From Thermoplasmatales archaeon I-plasma (GTDB lineage Archaea; Thermoplasmatota; Thermoplasmata; Thermoplasmatales; GCA-001856825), in NCBI GenBank assembly GCA_001856825.1, contig ATMD01000001.1, positions 1-64,000 of the forward strand: DNA of 64,000 bases, given 5' to 3'. Position 1 is the first letter of the stretch; each line of letters starts with the position of its first letter. Of the stretch, positions 25,147-35,501 are shown piece by piece. The translations under genes and the position numbers were made by a program. Under the pieces are notes generated by a model. The model made no database searches and had not been told where the DNA came from. It saw nothing but the letters and a program-made list of their open reading frames with translations.

Positions 25147-27837
25147 TCACACTGGCGTCTTTATCAGGCTCTTTGCAACAAATGGAGTCCTGTCCTGTGA
25201 AAGATTTGCAACCCTTATCCTGAAATCAACAGTCTTAGTGCCCTTCCCCTTTTCAAGCACCATCACAGGATTCAGATCTAGCTCGACTATCTCCGGATTG
25301 TCGCTTACGAGTCTTGAAATTCTGACGATGACATCCTTGTAAGCATCCTCATCTGCCACAATACCGCCACGGTACCCTCTGAGGATCTTCGCCGTCCTTA
25401 GCTCTGAAATCATCAAGTCCGCATCTTCCTTGTCTATAGGGGCGAGCCTGGTGGAAATATCCTTCAGCAGTTCTACCAGCTTTCCTCCCATACCTGCCAC
25501 CACCAAGGGACCAAATGCAGGATCGTGAGTGGAACCTGCGATCATTTCCACCCCCTCCGAAACCATTTCCTGGACGACGAGATAATCCACATCGAAACCC
25601 TTTGATTTGAGCATGTTGATCATTTTCTCTGATTCTTCAGGTGCGTTAGCAACTGGGACGTCTAGCTTTACTGCACCAACGTCGCTCTTGTGTATAAGTT
25701 TTGGGCCGTACGCCTTTATTGCAACCTTTCCCTCCCACCCCTGAAGCCTGGTCTTTACCTCTTCTGGGCTGATGGCAGTTGCAGTCTTTATGGTTGGGAT
25801 CTTGTAGGTGTTTAGGACAAAATTGCATTCGTTGTATGTAAGCCATTCTCTCCCCCCTCTCAGTGCCTTTGAAATGATTGCCTTGACGCTTTCCTTATCT
25901 ATGTCGTCTTCAGGTACAGGAACCCTTGGAGGTGCAAATTTCCACTTCCCGTACTCGGCTGCCCTTGCCAGGGAAATTGCAGCATCCTCAGGGAAGGGGA
26001 AAGACGGAATGCTAATGCCTTCCCCCTTGAGTATCTCGGACATACCCTTTGTTCCCATGAAAACAGATACAACTGTCTTGGAATTGTTGATGTTCTTCGT
26101 TCCCTCTATTATGTTCCTCGCCACATTGTTCGGGTCAATTACCTGCGGCAGGATGAATATCACGATGATGGAATCTATCTCGTCAACCGTCCCCAATACT
26201 TCTATGGCCCTCGCATACGCGTCCGGGCCGGTACCTGCGGTCATGTCTACGGGATTCTTCACGCTCGCTATGTCGGGTAGGAAGCTCCTCAGTTTCTGTT
26301 TGGCTGCCTCTGGAAGATCTGGAACAACGAGTCCATGAGATTCACATGCATCCGCCGCAAGTATGCCTGCACCTCCAGCATTTGTGAGTATAGCTACCCT
26401 GTTCCCCTTGGGCACTGGCTGATGCGCTAGAACCGACGTAACTTCAAACATCTCGTCAAGCGTATCAGTCCTTATGATACCGCTCTGTTTAAAGAGAGCA
26501 TCCACAGTCACATCAGACGTTGACAGAAGTGCTGCTGTGTGAGACTGTGTCGCCCTGAATCCAGCAGATCCCCTTCCGCTCTTCACCACGATTATAGGCT
26601 TCTTTTTCGTGATCCTCCTGGCAAGTCTGGAAAACTTCACTGGATTGCCGAATGATTCAAGATAGAGAAGAATCACGTCGGTATTTGGATCATTTTCCCA
26701 GTACTGTATCAGGTCGTTCCCTGAGATGTCCATCTTGTTTCCAACAGAAACAAATGAACTGAGTCCCAGTCCGAGCTTGGTAGTGATATCAAAGACAGCT
26801 ATGCCAAGCGCCCCTGACTGGGAGAGGAAAGAAACCCTTCCCTTCGCCGGCTTGAACGGGGAAAATTGCGCATTGAGTGAAACGTCGTCAGAAGTGTTAA
26901 CAACTCCCATGCAGTTTGGTCCGATAACCCTCATACCGTACTTGTCGCAAATCTTGGTGAGTTGCGCCTGCCTCTCCTTCCCTTCCTCACCAATTTCTGA
27001 AAATCCAGACGTAATTATTACGAGCCCCTTTACTCCCTTCTCCCCGCATTCTTCAATTGCCTTCAGGGCATATTCCGCCGGAATAACTATTATAGCCATG
27101 TCAACAGGGTATTCTATGTCCTTGACAGACTTGTAGGCTCTTATTCCCTGCACGAATTCGTGCGAAGGGTTAACAGGAAAAATCTGGCCCTTGAAATTGC
27201 TCTCAAGAAGATTGAAAAATAGCTGTCCTCCTATCGAGCTCCTGTTTGATGATGCACCTACGACCGCTATGCTTTTGGGTTCTAGGAATATCTTTACCCC
27301 GTTTACTGCAGAGATAGCGTCCCTGTTCTCAAAATTGTTTATCGCCTCAGGAAGCAGCGACGGGGAGAACTTGACCTCCAGGGCTCCTGGCCTTGTGGAA
27401 GATTCCACCGCAAACCCCATGTTCTTGACTGCTGCAATCATCTTGTAATTCTCAGGCGAAACGTAAGTGGTGATATAGCCTGCACCTATTCTGACAGCAT
27501 ATTCAGCCATCAGGCCGAGGATTGCGGTACCTAGGCCGAGGGATTGGTACTTTTCACTGACTATTATGCCTACCTCAGAAGACCCCTTTCCGCTATCGTG
27601 CAGCGCTCCATGAGCAATTATCTTCTCATCCCTTAGCGCTATCACCGATAGTTCTCCTTTATCCAGGAGAAGTTCCAGCGCCCTTTCCCTTGGAATATTC
27701 TGCATGAATCTACCTTGAATTGAGGAGTCTGATAGAGAATAGACAAATTCCTTGAACTTTGATAGATCTGATTCTTTATATTCCCTTACGACAACAAGGC
27801 TTCCATCTTTCAGAACAATACTTGAATTTGCTATCAT
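25147..27837 (-). CDS. GNAT acetyltransferase fused to ADP-forming acyl-CoA synthetase
   Basis: An 896-residue fusion. Residues 10-155 form a GNAT domain with the acetyl-CoA loop YQSLGLGT (97-104). Residues about 185-315 form the CoA-binding domain (AVVGASSNRSSIGG). Residues about 330-480 form the ligase-CoA domain with SQSGALGIAVFD and the phospho-histidine motif QSHTAAL (H433). The C-terminus is an ATP-grasp domain with AIKAYGPKLIHKSDVGAV. In protein acetyltransferases of the PatZ type the synthetase part is usually inactive; here the catalytic histidine is kept, so it may make acyl-CoA plus ATP, acetylate proteins, or both. It is a single gene with no close partner. Confidence 0.9.
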   Translation of the reverse strand: MIANSSIVLKDGSLVVVREYKESDLSKFKEFVYSLSDSSIQGRFMQNIPRERALELLLDKGELSVIALRDEKIIAHGALHDSGKGSSEVGIIVSEKYQSLGLGTAILGLMAEYAVRIGAGYITTYVSPENYKMIAAVKNMGFAVESSTRPGALEVKFSPSLLPEAINNFENRDAISAVNGVKIFLEPKSIAVVGASSNRSSIGGQLFFNLLESNFKGQIFPVNPSHEFVQGIRAYKSVKDIEYPVDMAIIVIPAEYALKAIEECGEKGVKGLVIITSGFSEIGEEGKERQAQLTKICDKYGMRVIGPNCMGVVNTSDDVSLNAQFSPFKPAKGRVSFLSQSGALGIAVFDITTKLGLGLSSFVSVGNKMDISGNDLIQYWENDPNTDVILLYLESFGNPVKFSRLARRITKKKPIIVVKSGRGSAGFRATQSHTAALLSTSDVTVDALFKQSGIIRTDTLDEMFEVTSVLAHQPVPKGNRVAILTNAGGAGILAADACESHGLVVPDLPEAAKQKLRSFLPDIASVKNPVDMTAGTGPDAYARAIEVLGTVDEIDSIIVIFILPQVIDPNNVARNIIEGTKNINNSKTVVSVFMGTKGMSEILKGEGISIPSFPFPEDAAISLARAAEYGKWKFAPPRVPVPEDDIDKESVKAIISKALRGGREWLTYNECNFVLNTYKIPTIKTATAISPEEVKTRLQGWEGKVAIKAYGPKLIHKSDVGAVKLDVPVANAPEESEKMINMLKSKGFDVDYLVVQEMVSEGVEMIAGSTHDPAFGPLVVAGMGGKLVELLKDISTRLAPIDKEDADLMISELRTAKILRGYRGGIVADEDAYKDVIVRISRLVSDNPEIVELDLNPVMVLEKGKGTKTVDFRIRVANLSQDRTPFVAKSLIKTPV

Positions 27838-27931
27838 CCTTCCCTAATTGCTACAGGGTTATTGAACCTTACAGCCTGAGGATATTCCTAATGCACACAG
27901 TGACAGGTACAGGTGCCATCAATCTCCTTAA

Positions 27932-28582
27932 TTATGTACCGAGTCCATCGAAAAAATTACGATTTACCTCTTTGAATGCATGGAGTCTATTTTCGAAATT
28001 CATTCTCATAACATCCCTGAGCTTATCCCTCTCAACTGCAACGAAACCTATGGTGTCAGGCTTCAGTCCGCATGGATTTATCTTTGCAAATCCCTTAAGA
28101 ACCTCCCCAGATATGTTCACAGCCACCCCATGGAAAGATATCCTGTCCCTGATAGCGAGGCCAATTGATGCAACCTTCTTCCCGTTCACCCAGATCCCAG
28201 GTTCGTCGCCAATGGTGCCCTCATAACCGAATCCTTTGAGGGAAGAAATGACGACATCTTCCACTAGATGAACAAGCTTCCTGACATCGTTTATGCCATT
28301 TCTCTCCAGGTCTATTATGGGGTATGCAACCAGTTGACCCGGTCCATGGTAAGTAACGTCCCCGCCTCTCTCTGTCTCAATAACTTCCACTCCTTCATAA
28401 TTTTCAGGTTTTTTCCCTCGGCCAACTGTGAATACTGCAGGATGGTCGAGAAAAAGTAGAACGTCGCCAATCTCCCCGCTCCTCACCATTTCTACGAGCT
28501 TCCTCTGTAGAATCAAGGACAGAGAATAGTCTACAGTTCCTAGATCAGCGACTACTGGACTTGAAGTGTAAAGATTTGCCAT
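27932..28582 (-). CDS. lipB: Octanoyltransferase LipB
   Basis: A 216-residue enzyme that moves octanoate from acyl carrier protein (or an equivalent donor) to lipoyl domains. It has ERGGDVTYHGPGQLVAYP, the lysine motif GKKVASIGLAI and the catalytic cysteine in KINPCGL. Its start lies in the 3' end of the lpd gene (38-bp overlap), at the end of the operon that also encodes lipoyl synthase and the lipoylated E2. Confidence 0.94.
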   Translation of the reverse strand: MANLYTSSPVVADLGTVDYSLSLILQRKLVEMVRSGEIGDVLLFLDHPAVFTVGRGKKPENYEGVEVIETERGGDVTYHGPGQLVAYPIIDLERNGINDVRKLVHLVEDVVISSLKGFGYEGTIGDEPGIWVNGKKVASIGLAIRDRISFHGVAVNISGEVLKGFAKINPCGLKPDTIGFVAVERDKLRDVMRMNFENRLHAFKEVNRNFFDGLGT

Positions 28583-29867
28583 AAGTGGCTTCTGCAGCCT
28601 CCTTAACCCCTTCAGAAAGTGTCGGGTGAGGATGTATGGTCATTCCTAGGTCCTTGGAGGTCAGACCCGCTTCGACTGCAAGGGAAACTTCGCTTATCAG
28701 CTCTGATGCTCTGGGGGCAACTAAGGAAGCCCCCTTTATGACGTAGTCATCATCCACGTACATCCTGAATACGCCCTGGTTGTAGTTCATTCCCAGTGCC
28801 CTGCCGTTTGTGGCAAGAGGAACGTTGCTGAACCTCTCAGTCTTTATTCCAGTTGTCACTATCTCAGGATCTGAGTATATTACAAATGGCATAGCCATGT
28901 AGTCGACCTCTGCGACCTTTCCTGATATGTTCTCAGCGGCAATCTCAGCGTCATAGAATGCCTTATGAGCCAGCATCGGAGGGCCGCTAACATCGCCAAC
29001 TGCATAGACTCCATCTACGCTCGTCCTCTTCCTCTTGTCAACTTTTATGAATTTCCCGTCCATTTCAGGGTTGATTTTTTCCAGTCCGAAACCCTGCGTG
29101 ACCGGAACCCTTCCTATCGTCATTACAACTAGATCTGCTTCCAGAATTTCACCGCTTGCCAGGGCGACCTTATACCCACCTGACTTTGTCACCTTGTCTA
29201 CCTTCGCACCCAGGATGATCTTAATCCCAAGGGAATTCATTCTCCTCTCTACAAATCTGCTGAGGTCAGTATCAGTTCCTGGAAGAATGTTTGGCATCAT
29301 CTCTACAATGGTGACACTGCTGCCAAGTTTGGCAAATGCGGTGCCCAGCTCTACGCCAATGTATCCGCCGCCTATCACTATCAGTGAGGAAGGTATGTGG
29401 TCGACGTCAAGTATCTCCTTGTTGTAAAGCACGTCGTCTATCCCCCTAATCCTTGAGGGGGTGGAACCAGTTGCAATGACTATGTTCCTTGCATTGAATG
29501 TTTCGTTGTTCACAGTCACCGACGACGCATTGACAATCATCCCCTTTCCCTTCACCACTTCCCCACCATACGAAGTAACAAGTTTCTCCACTCCGGACGT
29601 GAGCTTGTTTATCATCCCCCATTTCCATTCCTGCCAAGTCTTCATGTCTATGGTTACGGATGATTTCACTCCGGGCATTTCCTTGAGGTATGATATAGCA
29701 TCTGCCATCTCGATGATAGCCTTGCTTGGTATGCATCCATAATTAAGACATTCGCCCCCTATCTTGTTCTCCTCGATCATCAGTGCCTTCTTTCCATTCT
29801 GTCCAAGCCTGATTGCTGTTGAATAACCTCCGGGGCCGCCACCAAGTATTATGGCATCGTATTCCAT
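28545..29867 (-). CDS. lpdA: Dihydrolipoamide dehydrogenase (E3)
   Basis: A 440-residue flavoprotein disulfide reductase. The FAD loop is LGGGPGGYSTAIRL, the redox motif ECLNYGC, the NAD loop VIGGGYIGVELGTAF, and the catalytic His-Glu MTIHPHPTLSE. It reoxidises dihydrolipoyl-E2 using NAD. The gene follows E2 after 3 bp and overlaps lipB. Confidence 0.97.
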   Translation of the reverse strand: MEYDAIILGGGPGGYSTAIRLGQNGKKALMIEENKIGGECLNYGCIPSKAIIEMADAISYLKEMPGVKSSVTIDMKTWQEWKWGMINKLTSGVEKLVTSYGGEVVKGKGMIVNASSVTVNNETFNARNIVIATGSTPSRIRGIDDVLYNKEILDVDHIPSSLIVIGGGYIGVELGTAFAKLGSSVTIVEMMPNILPGTDTDLSRFVERRMNSLGIKIILGAKVDKVTKSGGYKVALASGEILEADLVVMTIGRVPVTQGFGLEKINPEMDGKFIKVDKRKRTSVDGVYAVGDVSGPPMLAHKAFYDAEIAAENISGKVAEVDYMAMPFVIYSDPEIVTTGIKTERFSNVPLATNGRALGMNYNQGVFRMYVDDDYVIKGASLVAPRASELISEVSLAVEAGLTSKDLGMTIHPHPTLSEGVKEAAEATYGKSLHFKSSSR

Positions 29868-29870
29868 TTT

Positions 29871-31010
29871 TCACACCAGCAGTGTAGCCGGAGCCTCTAA
29901 ATATCTTTTGACCCTCGTAATGAACCTGGCTGCCATTGCGCCATCTATTAGGCGATGATCAGCTGACAGTGTTATGAACATGGACTTCCCCTGCTGTCCG
30001 TCCATTATCCTGTGAACCCCAAGAATTGCAACCTCTGGATAGTTGATTATAGGCGTGGAAAATATGCCGCCTATGCTCCCTACATTCGTCACAGTGAATG
30101 TGGAATCCTTCACCTCATCTAGCTTCAGTTTTCCCTCCCTTGCCCTCTTTGCGAGGTCCTCTATTTCCGATGAAATTTCCGTGAGCGTCTTTTTGTCAGC
30201 ACCCTTTACAACAACAACCGTGAGGCCCTCGAGTGTATCGACCGCAATTCCGACGTTGTAATAATCTAGTAGTTCAAAGCTGCCGTCATCAAGGGACCTT
30301 GCATTCAGATACGGGTACTCCTTCAGCGCTGCTACGCACGCCTTCACGAAGAAAGGGGTGAAGCTCAGGTTGATTCCCTGAGTCTTGAGCTTCTCCTTGA
30401 AATCCAGGAGCTCCTGCATCATCACTTCCTCCGCAACCGCGTAGTGAGGGATGTTGCGCTTTGACTTCGTCATCTTTTCTGATATGAGCCTCCTGAGTCC
30501 CTTGAGTTCCATGACCCTTCTCTCAACAACGGGCCTGTTGACAGCAGTGCTTGTCTTTTCCTCCGGGTGCGAGGCGAAAGATTCCACGTCCCTTGCAGTG
30601 ATCCTGCCACTAGGGCCTGTCCCTCTCACTTTTGAAAGGTCGATCCCTTTCTCCCTCGCGAGTTTCCTGACGGCCGGTGGAGCAAGAACAGATGCGCTTT
30701 CTCCAGAATCTTGAACGGTCGGTGCAGCTTTCTCCTTGCCGACGGTCTGCGCTGGCTCTTTCTGTCCTGCGGCACTAGCTTCACCAATATCAAGCAGGGA
30801 AGAGCCAACCTTCGCTATCTCCCCTTCCTTGTAGTAGATCTTTGTCACCTGGCCCTCAAATGGAGATGGAATCTGTACCGTGACCTTGTCAGTCATTATT
30901 TCAACAATAATGTCATCCTTGTGTACCGTGTCCCCCTGCCTCACGTTCCACTTTACAATCTCCCCTTCCTGAACTCCCTCTCCTATATCCGGTAGCTTAA
31001 ATGTTGGCAT
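29871..31010 (-). CDS. 2-oxoacid dehydrogenase E2 (dihydrolipoyl acyltransferase)
   Basis: A 379-residue E2. Residues 1-80 are the lipoyl domain with lysine in EIMTDKVTVQIP. Residues about 110-150 are the peripheral subunit-binding domain (PAVRKLAREKGIDLSKV). Residues 170-379 are the catalytic core with SADHRLIDGAMAARF. The linkers are rich in Ala, Pro and Glu. It accepts the acyl group from E1 and gives acyl-CoA; the acyl type is set by E1. It is 10 bp after E1 beta in the same operon. Confidence 0.96.
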   Translation of the reverse strand: MPTFKLPDIGEGVQEGEIVKWNVRQGDTVHKDDIIVEIMTDKVTVQIPSPFEGQVTKIYYKEGEIAKVGSSLLDIGEASAAGQKEPAQTVGKEKAAPTVQDSGESASVLAPPAVRKLAREKGIDLSKVRGTGPSGRITARDVESFASHPEEKTSTAVNRPVVERRVMELKGLRRLISEKMTKSKRNIPHYAVAEEVMMQELLDFKEKLKTQGINLSFTPFFVKACVAALKEYPYLNARSLDDGSFELLDYYNVGIAVDTLEGLTVVVVKGADKKTLTEISSEIEDLAKRAREGKLKLDEVKDSTFTVTNVGSIGGIFSTPIINYPEVAILGVHRIMDGQQGKSMFITLSADHRLIDGAMAARFITRVKRYLEAPATLLV

Positions 31011-31020
31011 TCTTATCTCC

Positions 31021-31987
31021 TCAGTATGCTAGAACTCTATTAACAGCACTCATAATTCTTTTCTCACCAGGCAGATACAATTCTTCGTGGGTGTAAGGGA
31101 AAGGAATGTCGTATCCAGTGACCCTCAAAATAGGTGCCAGGAGCGAGTCTATTGCACGCTCTGCAATGAGAGCCGAAATCTCTGCCCCCACACCGAGCGT
31201 CCTCGGGGCCTCGTGAACAACGATGACCCTTCCAGTCTTCTTTGCTGCCTGAACTATAGCATCTACGTCCATCGGCAATAATGTCCTCAGGTCTATGACT
31301 TCCGCATTGACGTTATTCTTTTCCACCGTGGTCATTACGGTTGGAACCATGCTTCCATACGTTATTATGGAGAGGTCATCTCCTTCCTTCAGCTTAGCAG
31401 CCTTGCCTATGTCAACTTCAAACATATCGTCAGGCACTTCAGCCTTTATGGACCTGTAGAGCCTCTTCGGCTCGAGGAAGATGACAGGATCGTTCTTCTT
31501 GTACGCAGATACAAGCAGTCCCCTTGCGTCAAATGGGTTGGATGGAGTGACAACAGTAAGGCCCGCAGTGTGGACAAAATACGATTCGCCGCTCTGTGAA
31601 TGATAGAGGCCCCCTCTGACTCCTCCTCCGTAAGGCGTCCTCAGTATAAGTGGAACGTTAAACCTGCCACCTGTCCTGTACCTCATCTTTGCAATGTTGT
31701 TCACAATCTGGTCGAATGCCGGAAATATGTAATCCTGGAATTGAACCTCTGCGATCGGCTTTAGGCCGTACATAGCCATGGCCTGCGGCCATGCCTACAA
31801 TGGCCAGCTCGTTGAGCGGAGTGTCTATTACCCTCTCATCCCCGTACTTGTTCAGAAGGTTGTCCGTGACCCTGAACACACCACCGTCCCTTCCGACGTC
31901 CTCGCCTAGCACGATGACCCTCTCGTCCTTACCCATCAGTTCTTCCAGTGTTTTGTTCAGAGACTGGACCATGTTAATCAGAGCCAT
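31021..31987 (-). CDS. 2-oxoacid dehydrogenase E1 beta subunit, split by a 1-nt frameshift
   Basis: The N-terminal part, from ATG 31987, reads [29 protein letters not shown] and [15 protein letters not shown]. The frame then breaks at about 31776-31784, and the rest continues in the next frame from [18 protein letters not shown] to the end with [18 protein letters not shown]-like sequence. Deleting one C of GGCC (31780-31783) restores one protein of about 322 residues, the family length, with the join in a well conserved stretch (GMAAG then MAMYG). The two pieces would otherwise be separate ORFs of 127 and 252 residues. The start overlaps the E1 alpha stop by 14 bp. Confidence 0.88.
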
Positions 31988-32990
31988 CTGAATCCCTCCT
32001 CTCCTCCTCCTGTATCCAGCTGGGCTCTTCGTAAACATCATCGAATATGCTGGAAGATTCAGGTGGTGGAATGCTCATCCTTTCCTCAAGCATCTTGTCA
32101 ACCTCTTCCTTTGCACTTGCTTTTGTGGACTGGATGAACGAAGAATCAATGACTCCCATCTTCAGCATCAGGTTCTCCAGCCTCCTTATCGGGTCATTCT
32201 CGCTTCCGTCAGTTATCTCATCCACCCTATACTTCTTAGGATCGTCGGAAGTGGAGTGAGGGCCCATCCTGTAAGTTAATGCTTCCACAAGATACGGACC
32301 CTTGCCCGCCCTTACGTAATCGAATGCTTCCTGAAGACCTGCAAGAGAGGCAATCAGATCGTTCCCGTCCACCCTCTTTCCAGGAATTCCGTAAGCAGTT
32401 CCCTTCTTGTATATCTCTGCCTTAGTCTGCTTGCTCGTTGGAACTGAAATTGCCCACCCGTTGTTCTCGCATATGAAGAGCACTGGAAGGTTAAATACAG
32501 AGGCCATGTGGAGTGCAGCATGGAAATCTGATGTTGAAGTCGCCCCGTCCCCGAATGTGGTGATTACAATGCCCTTCTTCTTGGTGTATCGCCTGGCGTA
32601 TGCAGCACCAACAGTCAGTGGAAGATGTGACCCAACTGGACTTTGCACCGATGAGAAATTGAACTCCTTGAATGAGAAGTGGTCAGGCATCTGTCTCCCT
32701 TTCTGCAGATCGTTGCTGTTCCCGAGCATCTGGTCAAATATGAGGGAGAGTGGTACCCCCCTCTGGATGTAAAGCGCCAGGTCCCTGTAATAGGCGAAAA
32801 TTAGGTCGTCATTATCTGCCATCATTGCGATAGCTATCTGTATCATTTCCTGGCCCTGGGCAGGAACGTGGAACCCTATGATCCCCTGTCTCTGGGCACT
32901 TATGATCTTTATATCAAGTGTGCGAGCGATGACAGCATTCTTGTAAGCTTGTATTGCCTGTTCGTTGGATAGATTCCCAGCTATTGCCAT
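31974..32990 (-). CDS. 2-oxoacid dehydrogenase E1 alpha subunit
   Basis: A 338-residue thiamine-diphosphate subunit. The TPP motif is [17 protein letters not shown] through ENNGWAIS, and the loop [15 protein letters not shown] is the one phosphorylated in eukaryotic branched-chain enzymes. The sequence is nearer the branched-chain 2-oxoacid type than pyruvate-type E1 alpha, like the characterised Thermoplasma complex, which takes branched 2-oxoacids and pyruvate. It begins directly after the lipA stop. Confidence 0.95.
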   Translation of the reverse strand: MAIAGNLSNEQAIQAYKNAVIARTLDIKIISAQRQGIIGFHVPAQGQEMIQIAIAMMADNDDLIFAYYRDLALYIQRGVPLSLIFDQMLGNSNDLQKGRQMPDHFSFKEFNFSSVQSPVGSHLPLTVGAAYARRYTKKKGIVITTFGDGATSTSDFHAALHMASVFNLPVLFICENNGWAISVPTSKQTKAEIYKKGTAYGIPGKRVDGNDLIASLAGLQEAFDYVRAGKGPYLVEALTYRMGPHSTSDDPKKYRVDEITDGSENDPIRRLENLMLKMGVIDSSFIQSTKASAKEEVDKMLEERMSIPPPESSSIFDDVYEEPSWIQEEERRDSDGSD

Positions 32991-33836
32991 CTAATGAAGC
33001 CTCCTCATTGCCCACGCTTCAGCTGCCTTGTAAGATGTCCTTACCAAAGGGCCGGAAGCAACAAATTGGAATCCCAGTTCGTACCCGATTTCCTTAAGTC
33101 TCTCAAACCTTGCGAGCCTGCAGTATTCCACCACAGGCAATTGCATCTTTGATGGCCTGAGATACTGCCCGATGGTGAGTATGCTCACGTCCGCTTTCCT
33201 CAGGTCCTTCATGGTTTCAATGACCTCATCATCACTCTCACCGAATCCTAGCATTATTGATGATTTTGTCACGAATCCTTTCATGGCTGCATATCTCAGG
33301 ACTTCAAGTGACTGGTCATAATTCGCACGGTGATCCCTTACAGATGGGGAAAGTCTCCTTACCGTTTCAACGTTGTGCGCCAGAACAACAGGTCCCTCGT
33401 CCAGGATCCTGTCGATGCATTCCTTGTCCCCCCTGAAATCAGGAATGAGTACTTCCACGCTTGCACCTGTCTTCCTTACTTCCCTTATCACACTTGCAAA
33501 ATGTTTCGATCCCTGATCTGGAAGGTCATCCCTGTCTACTGAGGTTATTACGACATACTTCAGTCCCATATCCCTCGCAGCCGTAGCGACGTTAAATGGT
33601 TCCATTGGATCCAGCGGCTGAACGTATCCATGTGTGACGGAACAGAAACCGCAATTCCTCGAACAGTTCTTTCCTAGAACCATGAATGTTGCAGTTCCAT
33701 CCGACCAGCATTCGCTCCTATTAGGGCATCTTGCTTCCTCACAAACAGTATGTAAATTTAACCCCTTGACCTCTTTCTTTGTGTCGAAAAAAGCCGCTTC
33801 TGTAGGAAGCTTGACCTTCACGTAATCAGGATGCAT
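32991..33836 (-). CDS. lipA: Lipoyl synthase LipA
   Basis: A 281-residue radical-SAM enzyme that inserts two sulfurs into octanoyl-lipoyl domains. The auxiliary cluster cysteines are in CEEARCPNRSECW and the radical SAM cluster in CSRNCGFCSVTHG. It is the first gene of the operon; TTTAAAAC about 23 bp upstream of the ATG is a good TATA box for a leaderless start. Confidence 0.96.
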   Translation of the reverse strand: MHPDYVKVKLPTEAAFFDTKKEVKGLNLHTVCEEARCPNRSECWSDGTATFMVLGKNCSRNCGFCSVTHGYVQPLDPMEPFNVATAARDMGLKYVVITSVDRDDLPDQGSKHFASVIREVRKTGASVEVLIPDFRGDKECIDRILDEGPVVLAHNVETVRRLSPSVRDHRANYDQSLEVLRYAAMKGFVTKSSIMLGFGESDDEVIETMKDLRKADVSILTIGQYLRPSKMQLPVVEYCRLARFERLKEIGYELGFQFVASGPLVRTSYKAAEAWAMRRLH

Positions 33837-33917
33837 TACTTGAAAGTTGATTAGAGTTTTAAACGTTTTCGGTACGGTTAAATTTTACCAGAACTAAAGA
33901 GATTTTCCCTGCATCAT

Positions 33918-35369
33918 TTATTTCACAGTTTCATTTGGTTGCGATACGTCCCAAACCTGTCTCCTTCCCCTGAGCACGGATGGTACGATAGCGATAAGAA
34001 GTATTGCAACTGATATGAGGAAGAGGTCATGGATGGAATGGATGAAATCATTCACCCATGGTCCGATAGCCGTACCGTGTGATGTGCCAAGGAATATGCC
34101 TGCAAGATTTGTCATCGGAACTGTGAGGGACATAACATAGAATGCAATTCCCATGCTGAATATGCTGCCTATATTCACGAGTGTCGAACTCATACCCGAT
34201 GCGATTCCCCTCTCAGGTGGAGGTGTAGAATTCATGATCGATGCCCTGTTGGGTGATGCGAATATTCCCATTCCGCTGCCAACGAACACGAGTGGAATGA
34301 CGAGCTCGTTGAAAGTGGTGGTTTGGCCGATGCGCGCGAGCATAAGGAAACCTATTGCAGATACCACAAGACCAATGGTGGATATCAGTCTCGCACCATA
34401 CTTGTCAGAGAACCAGCCGCTTATGGGTCCAAAGAAAGAAAGCGAAATGGATGTGGGCACAAGGAACAAGCCGGCTGCAAATGGGTTCAGCCGCATAGTG
34501 GGACCCTGGAGGTAGAAAACAAGTACAAATGTCACAGCGCCTCTTGCCAGGGCGTTCATGAAAATTGCTAGATTTCCTGCAGCAAAAAGTCTGATCCTGA
34601 AGAGCTTCAGATCGAACATGGGATGGTCGATTCTCATTTCATAATAGACAAAGAAAATGAACAATGCTATGCCCATCACAATCATGGAAAGTACGGTTCT
34701 AACACCCGCAGAACCTGTAGCGTAAAAAGTGATTCCAGCGAGTATCAAGCTTATGGACCCAGCAAATGTCACGTTTCCTATCGCATCAATCCTCTGTCCC
34801 CTCTTTATGACTGCCCGTTCCCTCAGGTTGTGGTGTGCCCATACGGTCGCTATGATCCCTATTGGGATGTTGACGTAGAAGATTGATCTCCACCCAAATG
34901 AATACGTTAATATCCCGCCCAGTACCAGACCTGATACGGAACCTGCCACTATTGCGACCTGGTTGATTCCAAGGGCCATTCCCCTCTCGTTCTCCGGGAA
35001 AGCGTCTGTAATTATTGCACCACTATTCGAGAACAGAAAAGCGGCTCCAACCCCCTGGACAAGTCGGAAGCCGATTAGCTCTGGCCCCACTTGTGAGAGG
35101 CTGCAAAGGGCGGAACCGACGGTGAAAACTGCAAATCCGAATGTGTACAGCCTGACTCTACCGAACATGTCTGAGAGTCTGCCAAAATTCACGAGGACGG
35201 CGGCTGTAAGGAGTGTGTATCCCATGAGAATCCACAGGAGATCGAGAAGTGATGTGTCCGGGAGTTCTCTCGCAATTGTTGGCAGCGAAATTAGGACAAT
35301 GTTGGTGTCAAGTGAAGACATCAGAGTTCCTAGCGTAGTATTGGAGAGAACAGTCCACTTGTACTCCAC
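33918..35369 (-). CDS. MFS transporter, DHA2 (14-helix drug-export) type
   Basis: A 483-residue membrane protein with about 14 hydrophobic segments. Family motifs are LDTNIVLISLPTIARELPD near the N-terminus, LVNFGRLSDMFGRVR (the A-motif) and FRLVQGVGAAFLFSNSG (motif C). It starts at GTG. The EmrB/QacA family usually exports toxic compounds or organic acids by proton antiport. It has no coupled gene. Confidence 0.9.
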   Translation of the reverse strand: MEYKWTVLSNTTLGTLMSSLDTNIVLISLPTIARELPDTSLLDLLWILMGYTLLTAAVLVNFGRLSDMFGRVRLYTFGFAVFTVGSALCSLSQVGPELIGFRLVQGVGAAFLFSNSGAIITDAFPENERGMALGINQVAIVAGSVSGLVLGGILTYSFGWRSIFYVNIPIGIIATVWAHHNLRERAVIKRGQRIDAIGNVTFAGSISLILAGITFYATGSAGVRTVLSMIVMGIALFIFFVYYEMRIDHPMFDLKLFRIRLFAAGNLAIFMNALARGAVTFVLVFYLQGPTMRLNPFAAGLFLVPTSISLSFFGPISGWFSDKYGARLISTIGLVVSAIGFLMLARIGQTTTFNELVIPLVFVGSGMGIFASPNRASIMNSTPPPERGIASGMSSTLVNIGSIFSMGIAFYVMSLTVPMTNLAGIFLGTSHGTAIGPWVNDFIHSIHDLFLISVAILLIAIVPSVLRGRRQVWDVSQPNETVK

Positions 35370-35501
35370 TCAACGGAAGTTTACTTATGGATTAATAACT
35401 TGTTAAAACAGAAATTGTGGAATCCATTTTGTTGAAGATCAATGGGGTTTCTTTCCATCGGTTTAATTAGACTATAACTTTGATAAATGTAGGTGAATAA
35501 A

